Shown here: piece after piece, positions 1-8,215 of the stretch
How positions within the stretch are numbered: position 1 is the first letter of the stretch
How the letters are laid out: each line of letters begins with the position of its first letter
Assembly: GCF_002994635.1 (NCBI RefSeq)
Contig: NZ_PVNL01000041.1
Location: 62,001 to 126,000 of the forward strand
Source of the DNA: Enhygromyxa salina
GTDB lineage: Bacteria; Myxococcota_A; Polyangia; Nannocystales; Nannocystaceae
Direction: 5' to 3'
DNA: 64,000 bases
Made by a program: the position numbers and the translations under genes
Notes under the pieces: generated by a model
The model's database searches: none
Told to the model about the DNA's origin: nothing
What the model saw: the letters and a program-made list of their open reading frames with translations, nothing else

Positions 1-725
1 CTGCGCTCGCGCGCGTGGGTGGCCGCCGTGAGCAGGCGCGCGTCGACCCGGACCGCGCCCGAGACGACGTGGCCATCGACGGGCACGCGCTCGTCAGCCT
101 TGACGATCACACGGTCACCCGGGCGCAGGTCGTTGACGTGAACGAGGATCTCCGCGCGCTCGTCGACCAGCCACGCGTGGTCCTCGAGCTCGATCAGCGG
201 GTGTTCAGATCGCCCCCGAGCGCGAGCGCGCGCCGACGCCAGGCTCCGCTGCGCGCCGGCGTAGATCATCCAGTCGAGCGCCGCGAGACCTGGGTAGCCG
301 AGCGCGAGCGCGCCGATGCCCTGCAAGCACACGAGGCCGCGATAGTCGAGGCGCCGCTCCTGCTCGAAATTCCGCCACGCCCGGCGGACGATCGGCAGCC
401 CCGCGGTGAGGGCGAGCCCCCAGCTCGTCCAGCGAGCCACCGACAGACCGAGCGACCCCACGCCAGCCAGGGCCAGCGCGCCAACGGACAGGACCAGGGC
501 CCGGCCAGCCTCGGCCGGGTCCTCGTTCGGGTTCTCGCTCGGTCCAGGCCCCGACGATCCGGGGATCACGACGACCGACGCCGCCCCGTCGTCGAGCTGA
601 GCGGCCGGGTCTGGCTCTAACTCGAACTCTGGCTCTGGCTCTGGCTCTTCATCGGCGATGAAGCGGACCAGCTCGCGGCTCGTGAACAAGGCCGCGCCGG
701 CCCACAGGAGATTGAGCAAGAGCAT
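1..725 (-). CDS. Heavy-metal-type P-type ATPase, N-terminal part (truncated by window edge, atypical actuator motif)
   Basis: An open frame runs from an ATG at 725 to the left edge with no stop (241 codons visible). Residues 1-22 form a hydrophobic start, residues 24-60 an acidic/Pro-rich linker (repeated Glu-Pro), and residues 68-110 and 120-145 further hydrophobic segments. From about residue 160 it reads like the actuator domain of P1B ATPases: DLRPGDRVIVKADERVPVDG is followed by a GxVRVDxRLLT stretch. In the family that stretch ends in the TGE motif that hydrolyses the phosphoenzyme; here TGE(S) is replaced by TAAT. The phosphorylation (DKTG) and ATP-binding domains lie outside the window. 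It diverges from the crotonase gene across about 160 bp. Family assignment is fairly secure from the GDRV...VPVDG block; transport function is doubtful because of the missing Glu. Confidence 0.72.
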   Translation of the reverse strand, partial: MLLLNLLWAGAALFTSRELVRFIADEEPEPEPEFELEPDPAAQLDDGAASVVVIPGSSGPGPSENPNEDPAEAGRALVLSVGALALAGVGSLGLSVARWTSWGLALTAGLPIVRRAWRNFEQERRLDYRGLVCLQGIGALALGYPGLAALDWMIYAGAQRSLASARARARGRSEHPLIELEDHAWLVDERAEILVHVNDLRPGDRVIVKADERVPVDGHVVSGAVRVDARLLTAATHARER

Positions 726-883
726 GTCCGGGACTGAAAGAAGGTGAGGTCGACCACTCGAAGCGCGGCGTCGACAAGGTAACATGTCCGCGGTCAAACC
801 TCGCGCGTCCTGATCACGACACTCAACCAAAATATGTGGATCAGGATCGCGAACAATTACCACTGTATCCGCACGAACTCGCC

Positions 884-2575
884 ATGGGCGCCAACGGAAC
901 TGTACACTTTGAGCGGCGTGAGAGCGTCGCGCTCCTGACAACGGACAACGCTCCGGTCAACCTGTTGTCTGCCGGGGTCCGCGAGGGCTTCGCTGCCGCC
1001 CTCGCGCGCGCGCAGGCCGACGAGGCGATCCGGATCATCGTGATCACGGGCGCGGGCCAGGCTTTCATCGCGGGCGCCGACATCTCCGAGTTCGGGGTGA
1101 CGTCGGCCGCCCCGAGCCTCGACGAGCTGTTTGGCTTGATCGAGGCGTGCACCAAGCCCATCGTCGCGGCGATCAACGGTGTCGCGCTCGGTGGCGGGAT
1201 GGAGGTCGCGCTGTGCTGCGACTACCGGGTTGCGGCCCCGCAGGCGCGGCTCGGGCTCCCGGAGGTCAAGCTCGGCCTGCTCCCGGGCGGCGGCGGGACC
1301 CAGCGGCTGCCACGGGTGATCGGCCCGGTCCCGGCGCTCGAGCTGATCCTCTCCGGTGAGCTGATCTCGGCCGACGAGGCCGCGCGCCTCGGCCTCGTCG
1401 ACACGATCATCGACGGCGAACCCGGCGAGCTCGTCACGGGCGCGATCGCCCACGCCAACTCGCTGGTGGCCACGCGGGCCCCGTCTCGCAAGATCCGCGA
1501 CGACAACTCGCGGATCGCCGCTGCCCGGGGCAACCAGCAGCTGTTTGTCGAAGCCTATCAGCGGGCCACACGGCGCATGCCCAACCGCTTCGCGCTGGAG
1601 ATGATCGTCCAGTGCGTCGAGGCGGCGGTCAACGAAGCAGACTTCGAGGCTGGCCTGGAGGTCGAGCGCAGCTGCTTTCGCCAGTGTGTCCAGCACCCCC
1701 AGCACGCCGCGCTCAAGCACCTGTTCTTCGCCGAGCGAAGCTGCGGCAAGGTCCCCGGGCTCGACCGTTCCGTCGCCGCGCGCTCGCTCGCCCGCGCGCT
1801 CGTGTTCGCAAGCCCCAAGACCGAGGCCCTCGCGGCCAAGCTCGACAAAGCCCGGGTCGAGGTGGTCACGGTCGAGGGCCCAAGCCACGCCATCGAGGCA
1901 TCGACACTCGACGGGATCGACCTGCTGGTCGCGGCCGATCCCGAGCCCCTCGCGCTGCTCGCCAACCAGCTCCCGCCCGAAACCACGCTCGCGCTGATCC
2001 TCGCGGAGGGTGCGACGCTCGACGCGAGCGCGGCCAAGACCGGCCGCCCCGGTCGAGCCGTCGGCCTGACGCTCGCGCCCTCCGGTCGGCTGCTCGAGGT
2101 CGCGCGCGCCGAAGCGACCGAGGCCGACGCGCTACAGTCGATCATGCAGCTCGGGAAGCGGCTGCGCACGATCGCGGTGAGCTGCCGACCCGGTCCGGCG
2201 TCGGCGTCGGCGTCGGCGTCGATCGGCGCGCGGATCCACGCCGCCGCGCGCCGCGAGCTCGACACGCTGCTCGCCGTTGGTGTCCCAGCCGCACGCTTGC
2301 GCCGCTGTCTCGCCAGCGTCGGTCTGGCTGTCGAGCTCGAGGACGCGCCAGCACCTGGCACGCCAGACGAGACCGCGTCCAAGCTCAGCGACGGCGAGCT
2401 GCTCGAGCGCTGCCTCGAGGCTTGGTCCCGCGAAGCCCGGCGCGTCGTCGACGAAGGGCTCGCACATCGACCCAGCGACATCGACGTGATCTGCGTGCAC
2501 GGCTATGGGTTCCCCGAGCTGCTCGGCGGGCCGCTGCACTGGTCGTCGACGCGGCCCGCCGCTCAAAATTCATAG
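884..2575 (+). CDS. Enoyl-CoA hydratase fused to a degenerate 3-hydroxyacyl-CoA dehydrogenase-like region (FadB/FadJ-like)
   Basis: About 563 residues from the ATG at 884; an in-frame GTG at 836 would add 16. Residues 1-200 are a crotonase domain: oxyanion-hole segment FIAGADISEFG, first catalytic Glu in GGGMEVALCCDYRVA, second in GLPEVKLGLLPGGGGTQRLP, so hydration of trans-2-enoyl-CoA is plausible. Residues about 310-450 align with the dehydrogenase N-domain (TGRPGRAVGLTLAPSGRLLEV resembles the TGRP...GxHFFxP stretch), but the GxGxxG NAD loop and the catalytic His of HFF are absent. The C-terminus (ICVHGYGFPELLGGPLHW) matches the dehydrogenase C-domain. It is therefore probably a hydratase with a non-catalytic second half. 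It converges on the sulfotransferase gene with a 13-bp overlap. It could supply acyl chains to the neighbouring FAAL-NRPS or be general lipid metabolism. Confidence 0.82.
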   Translation: MGANGTVHFERRESVALLTTDNAPVNLLSAGVREGFAAALARAQADEAIRIIVITGAGQAFIAGADISEFGVTSAAPSLDELFGLIEACTKPIVAAINGVALGGGMEVALCCDYRVAAPQARLGLPEVKLGLLPGGGGTQRLPRVIGPVPALELILSGELISADEAARLGLVDTIIDGEPGELVTGAIAHANSLVATRAPSRKIRDDNSRIAAARGNQQLFVEAYQRATRRMPNRFALEMIVQCVEAAVNEADFEAGLEVERSCFRQCVQHPQHAALKHLFFAERSCGKVPGLDRSVAARSLARALVFASPKTEALAAKLDKARVEVVTVEGPSHAIEASTLDGIDLLVAADPEPLALLANQLPPETTLALILAEGATLDASAAKTGRPGRAVGLTLAPSGRLLEVARAEATEADALQSIMQLGKRLRTIAVSCRPGPASASASASIGARIHAAARRELDTLLAVGVPAARLRRCLASVGLAVELEDAPAPGTPDETASKLSDGELLERCLEAWSREARRVVDEGLAHRPSDIDVICVHGYGFPELLGGPLHWSSTRPAAQNS

Positions 2576-3369
2576 CTGAAGGCGGCCAGGTCGGGGGCGA
2601 AGCGCTCGCTCACCCGCGCGCGGGTCTGGGCGTCGTAGGCCTCACGATAGCGACGCCCGCGGCTCGACGCGTTGACGTGGGGCAGCGCGCCGGGAAACTC
2701 GAGCTTGGTCGCGAGCGCCGCGAAGTCTTCGCCGAGCTGCTCGAAGCGCAGCACGTGATCGACAGCGAGCTCACCGTCGATCTGGAGGTACTCGAGCTGA
2801 TTGACAAAGAACCGCTCGAGCAATCCGCCGGGGTGATTGCGCGGGAGCTCGACAAACTCGGTGAAGCTCGCGGCGTTGCGCCGCACCTCACGGATGACCC
2901 GCTCGCCGATCGCCTCGCAGCGCAGCTCGAGCTCCTCGGCTGGGTCGATACCGAGGGCCCGCCCGAGTCCGTGGGCGAGGCCGGTGTAGGCACCCAGCAG
3001 CCGCCCGCGTCGACCCGCTCGCAGCCGCGCGAGCCCACGCTCGTACACCGAGAGCCCGCGAGATCCGTGGGCGACACGAATACCCGCGTCCTCGACGTTC
3101 CCGCCGTCCGCGAGGAAGTGGTACCAGGACAGCAGCCGCTCGAACGGGTTTCGAACCACGCAGAACTTGGTGTAGCCGGCAAACACCGCGGGGTCGATCG
3201 CGTCTGCGATGTCGGCCACGAAGCAGTGCTTGGTCCGCTGCTTGGCGGGATCGATCGGCACGGCCACGACGAGCTCGGGGTCGTGGGCCTCGAACACCCG
3301 ATGGACCGAGTTGCCCCCGGTTCGCTGGAGATGCACGAAGATCGCGCGGTAGCGGTGCGAGACGAACAT
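2563..3369 (-). CDS. Sulfotransferase family protein
   Basis: 268 residues from the ATG at 3369; an in-frame TTG at 3381 would overlap the preceding ABC gene. The N-terminal AIFVHLQRTGGNSVHRVF is the 5'-phosphosulfate (PAPS) loop of carbohydrate-type sulfotransferases (usually PKTGGTS; here QRTGGNS). CVVRNPFERLLSWYHF is the 3'-phosphate-binding segment with the expected Arg. It should transfer sulfate from PAPS to a hydroxyl; the acceptor cannot be read from sequence. It is the last gene of a leftward operon with two peptide-export ABC transporters, 8 bp after the stop of the second, which suggests that the exported product or a surface glycan is sulfated. Family confident, substrate unknown. 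Confidence 0.85.
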   Translation of the reverse strand: MFVSHRYRAIFVHLQRTGGNSVHRVFEAHDPELVVAVPIDPAKQRTKHCFVADIADAIDPAVFAGYTKFCVVRNPFERLLSWYHFLADGGNVEDAGIRVAHGSRGLSVYERGLARLRAGRRGRLLGAYTGLAHGLGRALGIDPAEELELRCEAIGERVIREVRRNAASFTEFVELPRNHPGGLLERFFVNQLEYLQIDGELAVDHVLRFEQLGEDFAALATKLEFPGALPHVNASSRGRRYREAYDAQTRARVSERFAPDLAAFSYEF

Positions 3370-3377
3370 GGCAGCGC

Positions 3378-5054
3378 TCAAGCGGTTGGATCGAGCTCAC
3401 GCAGCGCACCGTAGTCGAGCTTCACGACCCGGTCGGCGCAGTGAAAGTAGCGATCATCGTGACTGACGACGATGACCGTCTTGCCGCGGCGGCGCAGCGA
3501 CGGGAGCATGTGCTCGTAGAAGTGCGCGCGGAACCCCGGATCTTGGTCGGCGGCCCACTCGTCGAGCAAGATGATCGGACGATCCTCGAGCATGCTGACC
3601 ACCATGGCGAGGCGCTTGCGCTGGCCGCTGGACAGCCGTCGGTTGCTGAACTGGCCGTGCGCGAAGGCGGTCTTGTGGGCGATGCCGAGCTCGCCGAGCA
3701 GCTCGTTGACGGCCTCGGGTTCGGCCTCGAGCAGCCCGTAGGCGCGCGTGAACAAGTGGACGTCGGTGAAGATGACCGAGATCAACTCGCGGTACGCAGC
3801 GACGTTGCGACGATCGACGGGCACACCTCCGATCCACACCGTGCCCGCGCTCGGCGAGTACAGGCCGGTCAGGAGCTTGAGCAGCGTCGACTTGCCGGCG
3901 CCGTTGCCCCCGACGATGAACAGCAGCTCGCCGGGCTCGACACGCAGCTCGAGGGGACCCAGGCGAAAGCCTGGCTCCCCGCCGCGATCGGGGTAGGCGA
4001 ACTCGAGCGCGCGCAGCTCGAGCGTGCCCGACTCACCGTGCCAGGCCTCGGCTTCAGCTTCAGCCGTGGCCTCGGCTTCGGGCTCGGCCCCGACTCGCCA
4101 GGGCTCGAGGTCGTCGTCGTCGAAGCGCCGGTCCCCCTCGAGCTTGGCCTCGAGCTGCGCGAGCGTGTTCAGAGCTTCGTTCGCGCTGATGTAGATCGTG
4201 TAACCCATCACGGCGCTCTGCAGGCTGCTCCAGGCGAACAGCAACACGATCAGCAGCTCGGGCACCACCCCAGCCTCGAGCGTGATCAGCTGCGGGATGA
4301 CGAACACCAGCGCCGCGAGCAGGGCGAACTGAACGACGGTGAGGAACAGCGTGCTGTCCACGACCACGAAGTTGGTCTCGATCGAGATGTCGCGGACCTC
4401 CGTCGAGATTCGGTTGAACTTCCGACCGAGGTCGCGCCCGCGGGCGCGCCGGAGCTTGATCTCCTTGGCCCCGTCGATCATGTCGAGCAGCCGGTTGAAG
4501 AAGCGCACCCGCGCCGCGTACAGCTCGGTGAGCAGCGCGATCACACGCTGCTGCTGCTGGCCATACACGTAGAGCCCGCTGACGAGCACGGGGAGCAAGA
4601 TCAAGAAGGCCAGCGGCGACAGCAAGGCCATGTAGCCGAGCGCGAGCACGAACATGATCAGCGCCTGCAAGATCGGGCCGAGCTGACTGCCCGCGAGGGT
4701 GATCACCGTGAGGTTCTGGCTGACACGATCGAGGATCTCGGCGCGCCCGACCCGCTCGAAGTGGGCCAGATCCGCGGCCTCGACCTTGGCGGCGATCCGG
4801 ACCTTGAGCTGGTGCAGCGCTGCCTCGGCCGCCTCGATCAGCTGGTGCGAGGTCCAGCGCGCGGCGACCAGCGCGACCGTGACCGCGAGCAAGAACAGCA
4901 GCACGTGGGTGATGGTCAGGACGCTCGCGGCCTTGGTGACGCTGGTGATGCTGCTGAGCGCGTAGGTGCTGGCGAGGCCCGAGAGCGACGCGGCCGCGAG
5001 CAGTTGCCCGCGTTTGCTCGAGGAGCTGGGCGTGACGAGCTCGAGGAAATTCAC
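3378..5054 (-). CDS. ABC transporter, fused membrane and ATPase domains (SyrD/PvdE cyclic-peptide exporter type), second copy
   Basis: 558 residues from a GTG at 5054 whose GTGA overlaps the stop of the upstream transporter gene; upstream codons in the same frame are a shadow of that gene. Residues 1-300 are a six-helix exporter membrane domain. The ATPase domain has Walker A GGNGAGKSTLL near residue 381, signature LSSGQRKRLAM near 473, Walker B ILLDEWAADQDP near 494 and the H-loop VVSHDD. The DEWAADQDPxFRxxFY wording is characteristic of the siderophore/lipopeptide exporters SyrD and PvdE. An Ala/Glu-rich linker (about residues 320-345) joins the two halves. With its upstream paralogue it probably forms a heterodimer exporting the NRPS product. 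Confidence 0.9.
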   Translation of the reverse strand: MNFLELVTPSSSSKRGQLLAAASLSGLASTYALSSITSVTKAASVLTITHVLLFLLAVTVALVAARWTSHQLIEAAEAALHQLKVRIAAKVEAADLAHFERVGRAEILDRVSQNLTVITLAGSQLGPILQALIMFVLALGYMALLSPLAFLILLPVLVSGLYVYGQQQQRVIALLTELYAARVRFFNRLLDMIDGAKEIKLRRARGRDLGRKFNRISTEVRDISIETNFVVVDSTLFLTVVQFALLAALVFVIPQLITLEAGVVPELLIVLLFAWSSLQSAVMGYTIYISANEALNTLAQLEAKLEGDRRFDDDDLEPWRVGAEPEAEATAEAEAEAWHGESGTLELRALEFAYPDRGGEPGFRLGPLELRVEPGELLFIVGGNGAGKSTLLKLLTGLYSPSAGTVWIGGVPVDRRNVAAYRELISVIFTDVHLFTRAYGLLEAEPEAVNELLGELGIAHKTAFAHGQFSNRRLSSGQRKRLAMVVSMLEDRPIILLDEWAADQDPGFRAHFYEHMLPSLRRRGKTVIVVSHDDRYFHCADRVVKLDYGALRELDPTA

Positions 5055-6736
5055 CGCGCGTCCTCCTGGATCCCGGCGCTCGAGCGGACCGTGCCGTACT
5101 CCATGGTGATCACCCGGTCGGCGCGATCGAAGTAGCGATCGTCGTGGCTGACGACGATGATGAGCTTGCCCGCCGCGCGCAGCTGCACGATCAGCTCGTC
5201 GTAGAAGTAGCGCCGGAAGCTGGGGTCCTGATCCGCGGGCCACTCGTCGAACACGCAGATCGGGCGATCTTCGAGGAGCGCGACGACCATGGCGAGGCGC
5301 TTGCGTTGACCCGTCGAGAGATCGAGCCTGGAAAATTGGCCTGCTGTGCAGCTGGTGATCCCGTCGAGCTCCATCTGCGTGATCAGCTCGGCGACGCGCT
5401 CGTCGCTGACCTCGCCGAGCCCGTAGAGCGCGTCGAACAGGTGGAAGTCCGAGAAGATCGCGCAGATCCGCTCGCGGTAGGCGACTCGTTTGTCGTCGTC
5501 GACAGCGACGCCGTCGAGCTCGATGGTCCCGCCGCTGGCGGGGTACAGCCCAATCAGTGTCTTGAGCAGCGTGGACTTGCCGCTGCCGTTGCCACCGACG
5601 ATGAACACGACCTCGCCCGCCGCGAAGCTCAGATCGACGGGCCCGACGTGAAAGCCCGGCTCGCCTTGCCGGGCTGGGTAGGTGTACTCGAGCCCGCGAG
5701 CGACGAGCGAGCGCGGCGAGCCGCCCCGATCAGACCCCTGATCAGACCCCTGATCAGACCCCTGATCAGACCAAGGATCCACGGGCTCGAGGTCCGCGAG
5801 TCCGTCGCGGCCGGCCTGCTCGAGCCGCTGCTCGAGCGCCGCGATCTCGGCCAGGCACACGTTGGCGCGGACGTAGGGCAACATCGCGAGGGAGATCACA
5901 AACACGGGCGCACGCAGGAACATGGCCGCGGCGATCAACGCCGCGAGCGTGCCGCGATCGAGCGCCACGTATTGCTGCAACGCGAAGGCTACGGCGGCCA
6001 GCAGCGCAAACGCGATGCCGTTGCTGAGCACCATGTTGTCGGCCATGAGCTTCGACGAGCGCACCCCGGCGTGGCGCAGCGCGCTCGAGTCGGCGACGAT
6101 GTCGGCGTGCAGCTCGCGGGTCGCCAGGCGGTTGAACTTGAGCTGCTTGAAGCCCGCGAGCAGGTCGCTGAGCCGCTCGAAGAAGCGCATGCGCAGGCGC
6201 CCGGTCGTGCGGATCGCAACCACGAACTCGCGCCGCATCGTCATGAACAGCCCCGTCGAGATCCCGATCAGCAGCAGCAGCAGCGCGAGCGCGGGCGTGC
6301 TCATGTAGCCGATGTAGATCGACAAGAAGATCAGCGTGGTGATCGACTGGACCATCGCCGCGAGCATCGAGATACGCTCGGAGATGAACGAGGTGTTCTC
6401 GGTGATGCGGTCGCAGATCTCCGCGGCCCGGACCTGCTCGAGGCGATCGAGCTCGACGCGGATCACCCGCTTTGCGACCCGCAGCTTGATCCGGTTGAGC
6501 GCGCTCTCCATCAGCACGGCCAGGCGGCGCTCGACGTGGCGCGAACACAGGCAGTAGGCCGCGACAACCAAGCCGAGCAGCCCGAGGTCGAGCAGCTCGA
6601 CCGGACCTGTCGAGCCGGCCGCCGAATTGATGATCGCCAGACTGAGCGCGCTGGCCAGCGCCGCGGCGTTGGCCACGACGAGCAAGCGCTGCAGCTCACT
6701 GCCCGCTTCGGCGCGGAGGATCTCGAGGAGGGTCAT
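5051..6736 (-). CDS. ABC transporter, fused membrane and ATPase domains (SyrD/PvdE type), first copy
   Basis: 561 residues from the ATG at 6736 (MTLLEILRAEAG); in-frame ATGs further upstream would run into the divergent reductase gene. Exporter membrane domain at residues 1-300; ATPase with Walker A GGNGSGKSTLLKTL near residue 382, signature LSTGQRKRLAMVV near 474, Walker B CVFDEWPADQDP near 492, H-loop VVSHDD near 528. The linker between the halves carries a GSDQ repeat encoded by a 12-bp tandem repeat. It is a clear paralogue of the next gene, to which it is translationally coupled (4-bp overlap). It is first gene of the leftward export operon, back-to-back with the reductase operon. Predicted inner-membrane exporter of the cluster product, by analogy with SyrD/PvdE. 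Confidence 0.9.
   Translation of the reverse strand: MTLLEILRAEAGSELQRLLVVANAAALASALSLAIINSAAGSTGPVELLDLGLLGLVVAAYCLCSRHVERRLAVLMESALNRIKLRVAKRVIRVELDRLEQVRAAEICDRITENTSFISERISMLAAMVQSITTLIFLSIYIGYMSTPALALLLLLIGISTGLFMTMRREFVVAIRTTGRLRMRFFERLSDLLAGFKQLKFNRLATRELHADIVADSSALRHAGVRSSKLMADNMVLSNGIAFALLAAVAFALQQYVALDRGTLAALIAAAMFLRAPVFVISLAMLPYVRANVCLAEIAALEQRLEQAGRDGLADLEPVDPWSDQGSDQGSDQGSDRGGSPRSLVARGLEYTYPARQGEPGFHVGPVDLSFAAGEVVFIVGGNGSGKSTLLKTLIGLYPASGGTIELDGVAVDDDKRVAYRERICAIFSDFHLFDALYGLGEVSDERVAELITQMELDGITSCTAGQFSRLDLSTGQRKRLAMVVALLEDRPICVFDEWPADQDPSFRRYFYDELIVQLRAAGKLIIVVSHDDRYFDRADRVITMEYGTVRSSAGIQEDAR
5728..5772. repeat. 12-bp tandem repeat (GATCAGACCCCT x 3.75) inside an ABC transporter gene
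   Basis: Three exact copies and a 9-bp partial copy of gatcagacccct. Because the unit is a multiple of three, copy-number change only lengthens the GSDQ linker between the membrane and ATPase domains without shifting frame. Confidence 0.95.
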
Positions 6737-6803
6737 GACTGGGGCGGCGCTCGCCCGGATGATATAGAAGTTCTGTCGCCGACTCGCGAAGTTGCCCGCC
6801 GAC
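6737..6803. promoter_or_regulatory. 67-bp divergent intergenic region between export operon and tailoring operon
   Basis: This short spacer must hold the promoters of both the leftward transporter operon and the rightward reductase-to-aminotransferase operon. The only AT-rich element is TGATATAGAA near 6763, which could serve as an extended -10 (TGnTATA) for the rightward operon. No convincing -35 box or palindrome is visible. The position is firm; the promoter element is tentative. Confidence 0.4.
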
Positions 6804-7985
6804 ATGATCAACTGGAACCGAGAGCTCGAGCTCGACTCGACCCTTCGCTTCGACGCTCCGCTCGCGGACGTGGACCCTGCACCCGTAATCTTCCTCACTG
6901 GCTCGACGGGCTTCCTCGGTGCGAACCTGCTCACCGAAATTCTCCGCACGAGCGCGGCTCAGGTCGTGTGTCTGGTCCGAGCGTCGAGCGACGCCGCCGG
7001 GCGTGAACGGCTAGAAAAGCAGCTCGCCGATCTCGCTCTGCCTCCGCTCGATACCCGGGTCGAAGTCATCACTGGCAACCTCACAGAGCCCGATCTCGGG
7101 CTGAGCGCGGCGACTTATGCCGAGCTCGCGGATCGCGTTGGCGCCATCTATCACATTGGTGCCGCGATCAACTTCTTGAGCCCCTACGCGGCCCTGCGTG
7201 CAGCCAACGTTGGCGGGACCCAAGCGGTGCTCCGGCTGGCGACGACCACCCGAATGAAGCCCGTCCACCATGTCTCGTCGCTGGCCGTGTTTTTTGGCCA
7301 ACCCCGCGAACAGATCAGCGAAGATGACATACCCACCGTCGACGGCCTGCGGACCGGCTACGCGCAGTCCAAGTGGGTCGCCGAGCAGCACGTGCTGGCC
7401 GCGCGAGCGCGGGGGCTTCCGGCAGCGATCTACCGCACGGGGCGGATCAGCGCCGACAGCCGGACAGGCGCGACCTCCAGCTGGCAGGACTTGATCAATC
7501 GCATGATCCAGGCCTGTGTCGCGCTCGGGAGCTACCCCGATCTCGACATCATGGTCGGGCTCACACCGGTCGACTTCGTGTGTTCGGCCATCACCGCAAT
7601 CTCCCGATCACGCGCCTCCTGGGACCGTAATTTTCACCTTATTAACCCGCGACCGATCCCCTGGCACGCGCTGATCTCTGGCGTGGCGCAGCGGGGACAC
7701 CCGATGACGCCAGTCGGATATCAGGACTGGCTCGGTGCGCTAAAACGCGCCGCCAGTCAGGGCCAGGGGCGCAACGCTTCGCTGGGGCGCCTGTGGATGG
7801 CGCTTGCGTCCGGGCGGCCGCTACTTCGGGCCACCCCGCGCCACACAACGCCGAATTCCGGCCCGCTGCTGGCTTCAGCCGGGCTCGTGTGCCCACCGGT
7901 CGACGACGGGTATATCGCCATCAGTGTCGATTTCATGACCGCTGCCGGCCAGCTCCCGCCGGCGATCAGCTTGTTGCATTCATGA
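6804..7985 (+). CDS. Stand-alone thioester reductase (NRPS R-domain-like SDR)
   Basis: 393 residues from the ATG at 6804 (a TTG at 6792 is the alternative). The start ELELDSTLRF resembles the linker (LDxxIRF) that precedes reductase domains of Lys2/NRPS proteins. Then VIFLTGSTGFLGANLL gives the TGxxGFLG NADPH loop, AIYHIGAAINFLSPY the conserved substrate segment, and GYAQSKWVAE the YxxxK active site preceded by a VHHVSSLAVF Ser region. These enzymes reduce carrier-bound thioesters to aldehydes or alcohols. The NRPS in this window lacks a thioesterase, so this protein is a candidate trans-acting release enzyme, possibly making an aldehyde for the downstream aminotransferase. It is first gene of the rightward operon; its stop overlaps the next start (ATGA). 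Confidence 0.85.
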   Translation: MINWNRELELDSTLRFDAPLADVDPAPVIFLTGSTGFLGANLLTEILRTSAAQVVCLVRASSDAAGRERLEKQLADLALPPLDTRVEVITGNLTEPDLGLSAATYAELADRVGAIYHIGAAINFLSPYAALRAANVGGTQAVLRLATTTRMKPVHHVSSLAVFFGQPREQISEDDIPTVDGLRTGYAQSKWVAEQHVLAARARGLPAAIYRTGRISADSRTGATSSWQDLINRMIQACVALGSYPDLDIMVGLTPVDFVCSAITAISRSRASWDRNFHLINPRPIPWHALISGVAQRGHPMTPVGYQDWLGALKRAASQGQGRNASLGRLWMALASGRPLLRATPRHTTPNSGPLLASAGLVCPPVDDGYIAISVDFMTAAGQLPPAISLLHS

Positions 7986-8215
7986 CAGAAATTGCAGGCG
8001 CCATTCCAGTCAGGTTCACCGCGGGCAGCGAGCCTGTTTTCAGTGCGTTTCAGGCGGGTTTGAAGCTATTATTCTACAGTTTCGAAATTTTTTGGCAATA
8101 TCTTGGGTTCGCGTGCCACGGCCTACGTGATCTGATGCATCTTTTTCCCCTCTGGCGCATGACTTTACAAGTTTGGGCATACACTGCGGCCTACGTACAA
8201 TCGACTCGTCCGTGA
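7982..8215 (+). CDS. Small hydrophobic protein of unknown function in the tailoring operon
   Basis: 77 codons from an ATG at 7982 that overlaps the reductase stop (ATGA); its own stop overlaps the GTG start of the ligase gene (GTGA). This chained coupling is the main reason to accept it. The product is rich in aromatic and aliphatic residues: a segment around AGLKLLFYSFEIFWQYLGFA (about residues 25-44) could be a single amphipathic or membrane helix. No known family is recognised. The DNA is markedly less GC-rich (about half G+C by eye) than the neighbouring genes. It might be a small partner of the reductase or ligase, or membrane-associated; this is speculation. Confidence 0.55.
   Translation: MTEIAGAIPVRFTAGSEPVFSAFQAGLKLLFYSFEIFWQYLGFACHGLRDLMHLFPLWRMTLQVWAYTAAYVQSTRP

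Noticed and set aside
1612..3414. 600-codon plus-strand frame across the crotonase and sulfotransferase genes
   Set aside because: Shadow of the crotonase in another frame and antisense to the sulfotransferase, extremely Arg/Ala-rich.
5728..5772. Possible CRISPR-like array
   Set aside because: The repeat has no spacers, is 12 bp, and lies within a coding region.
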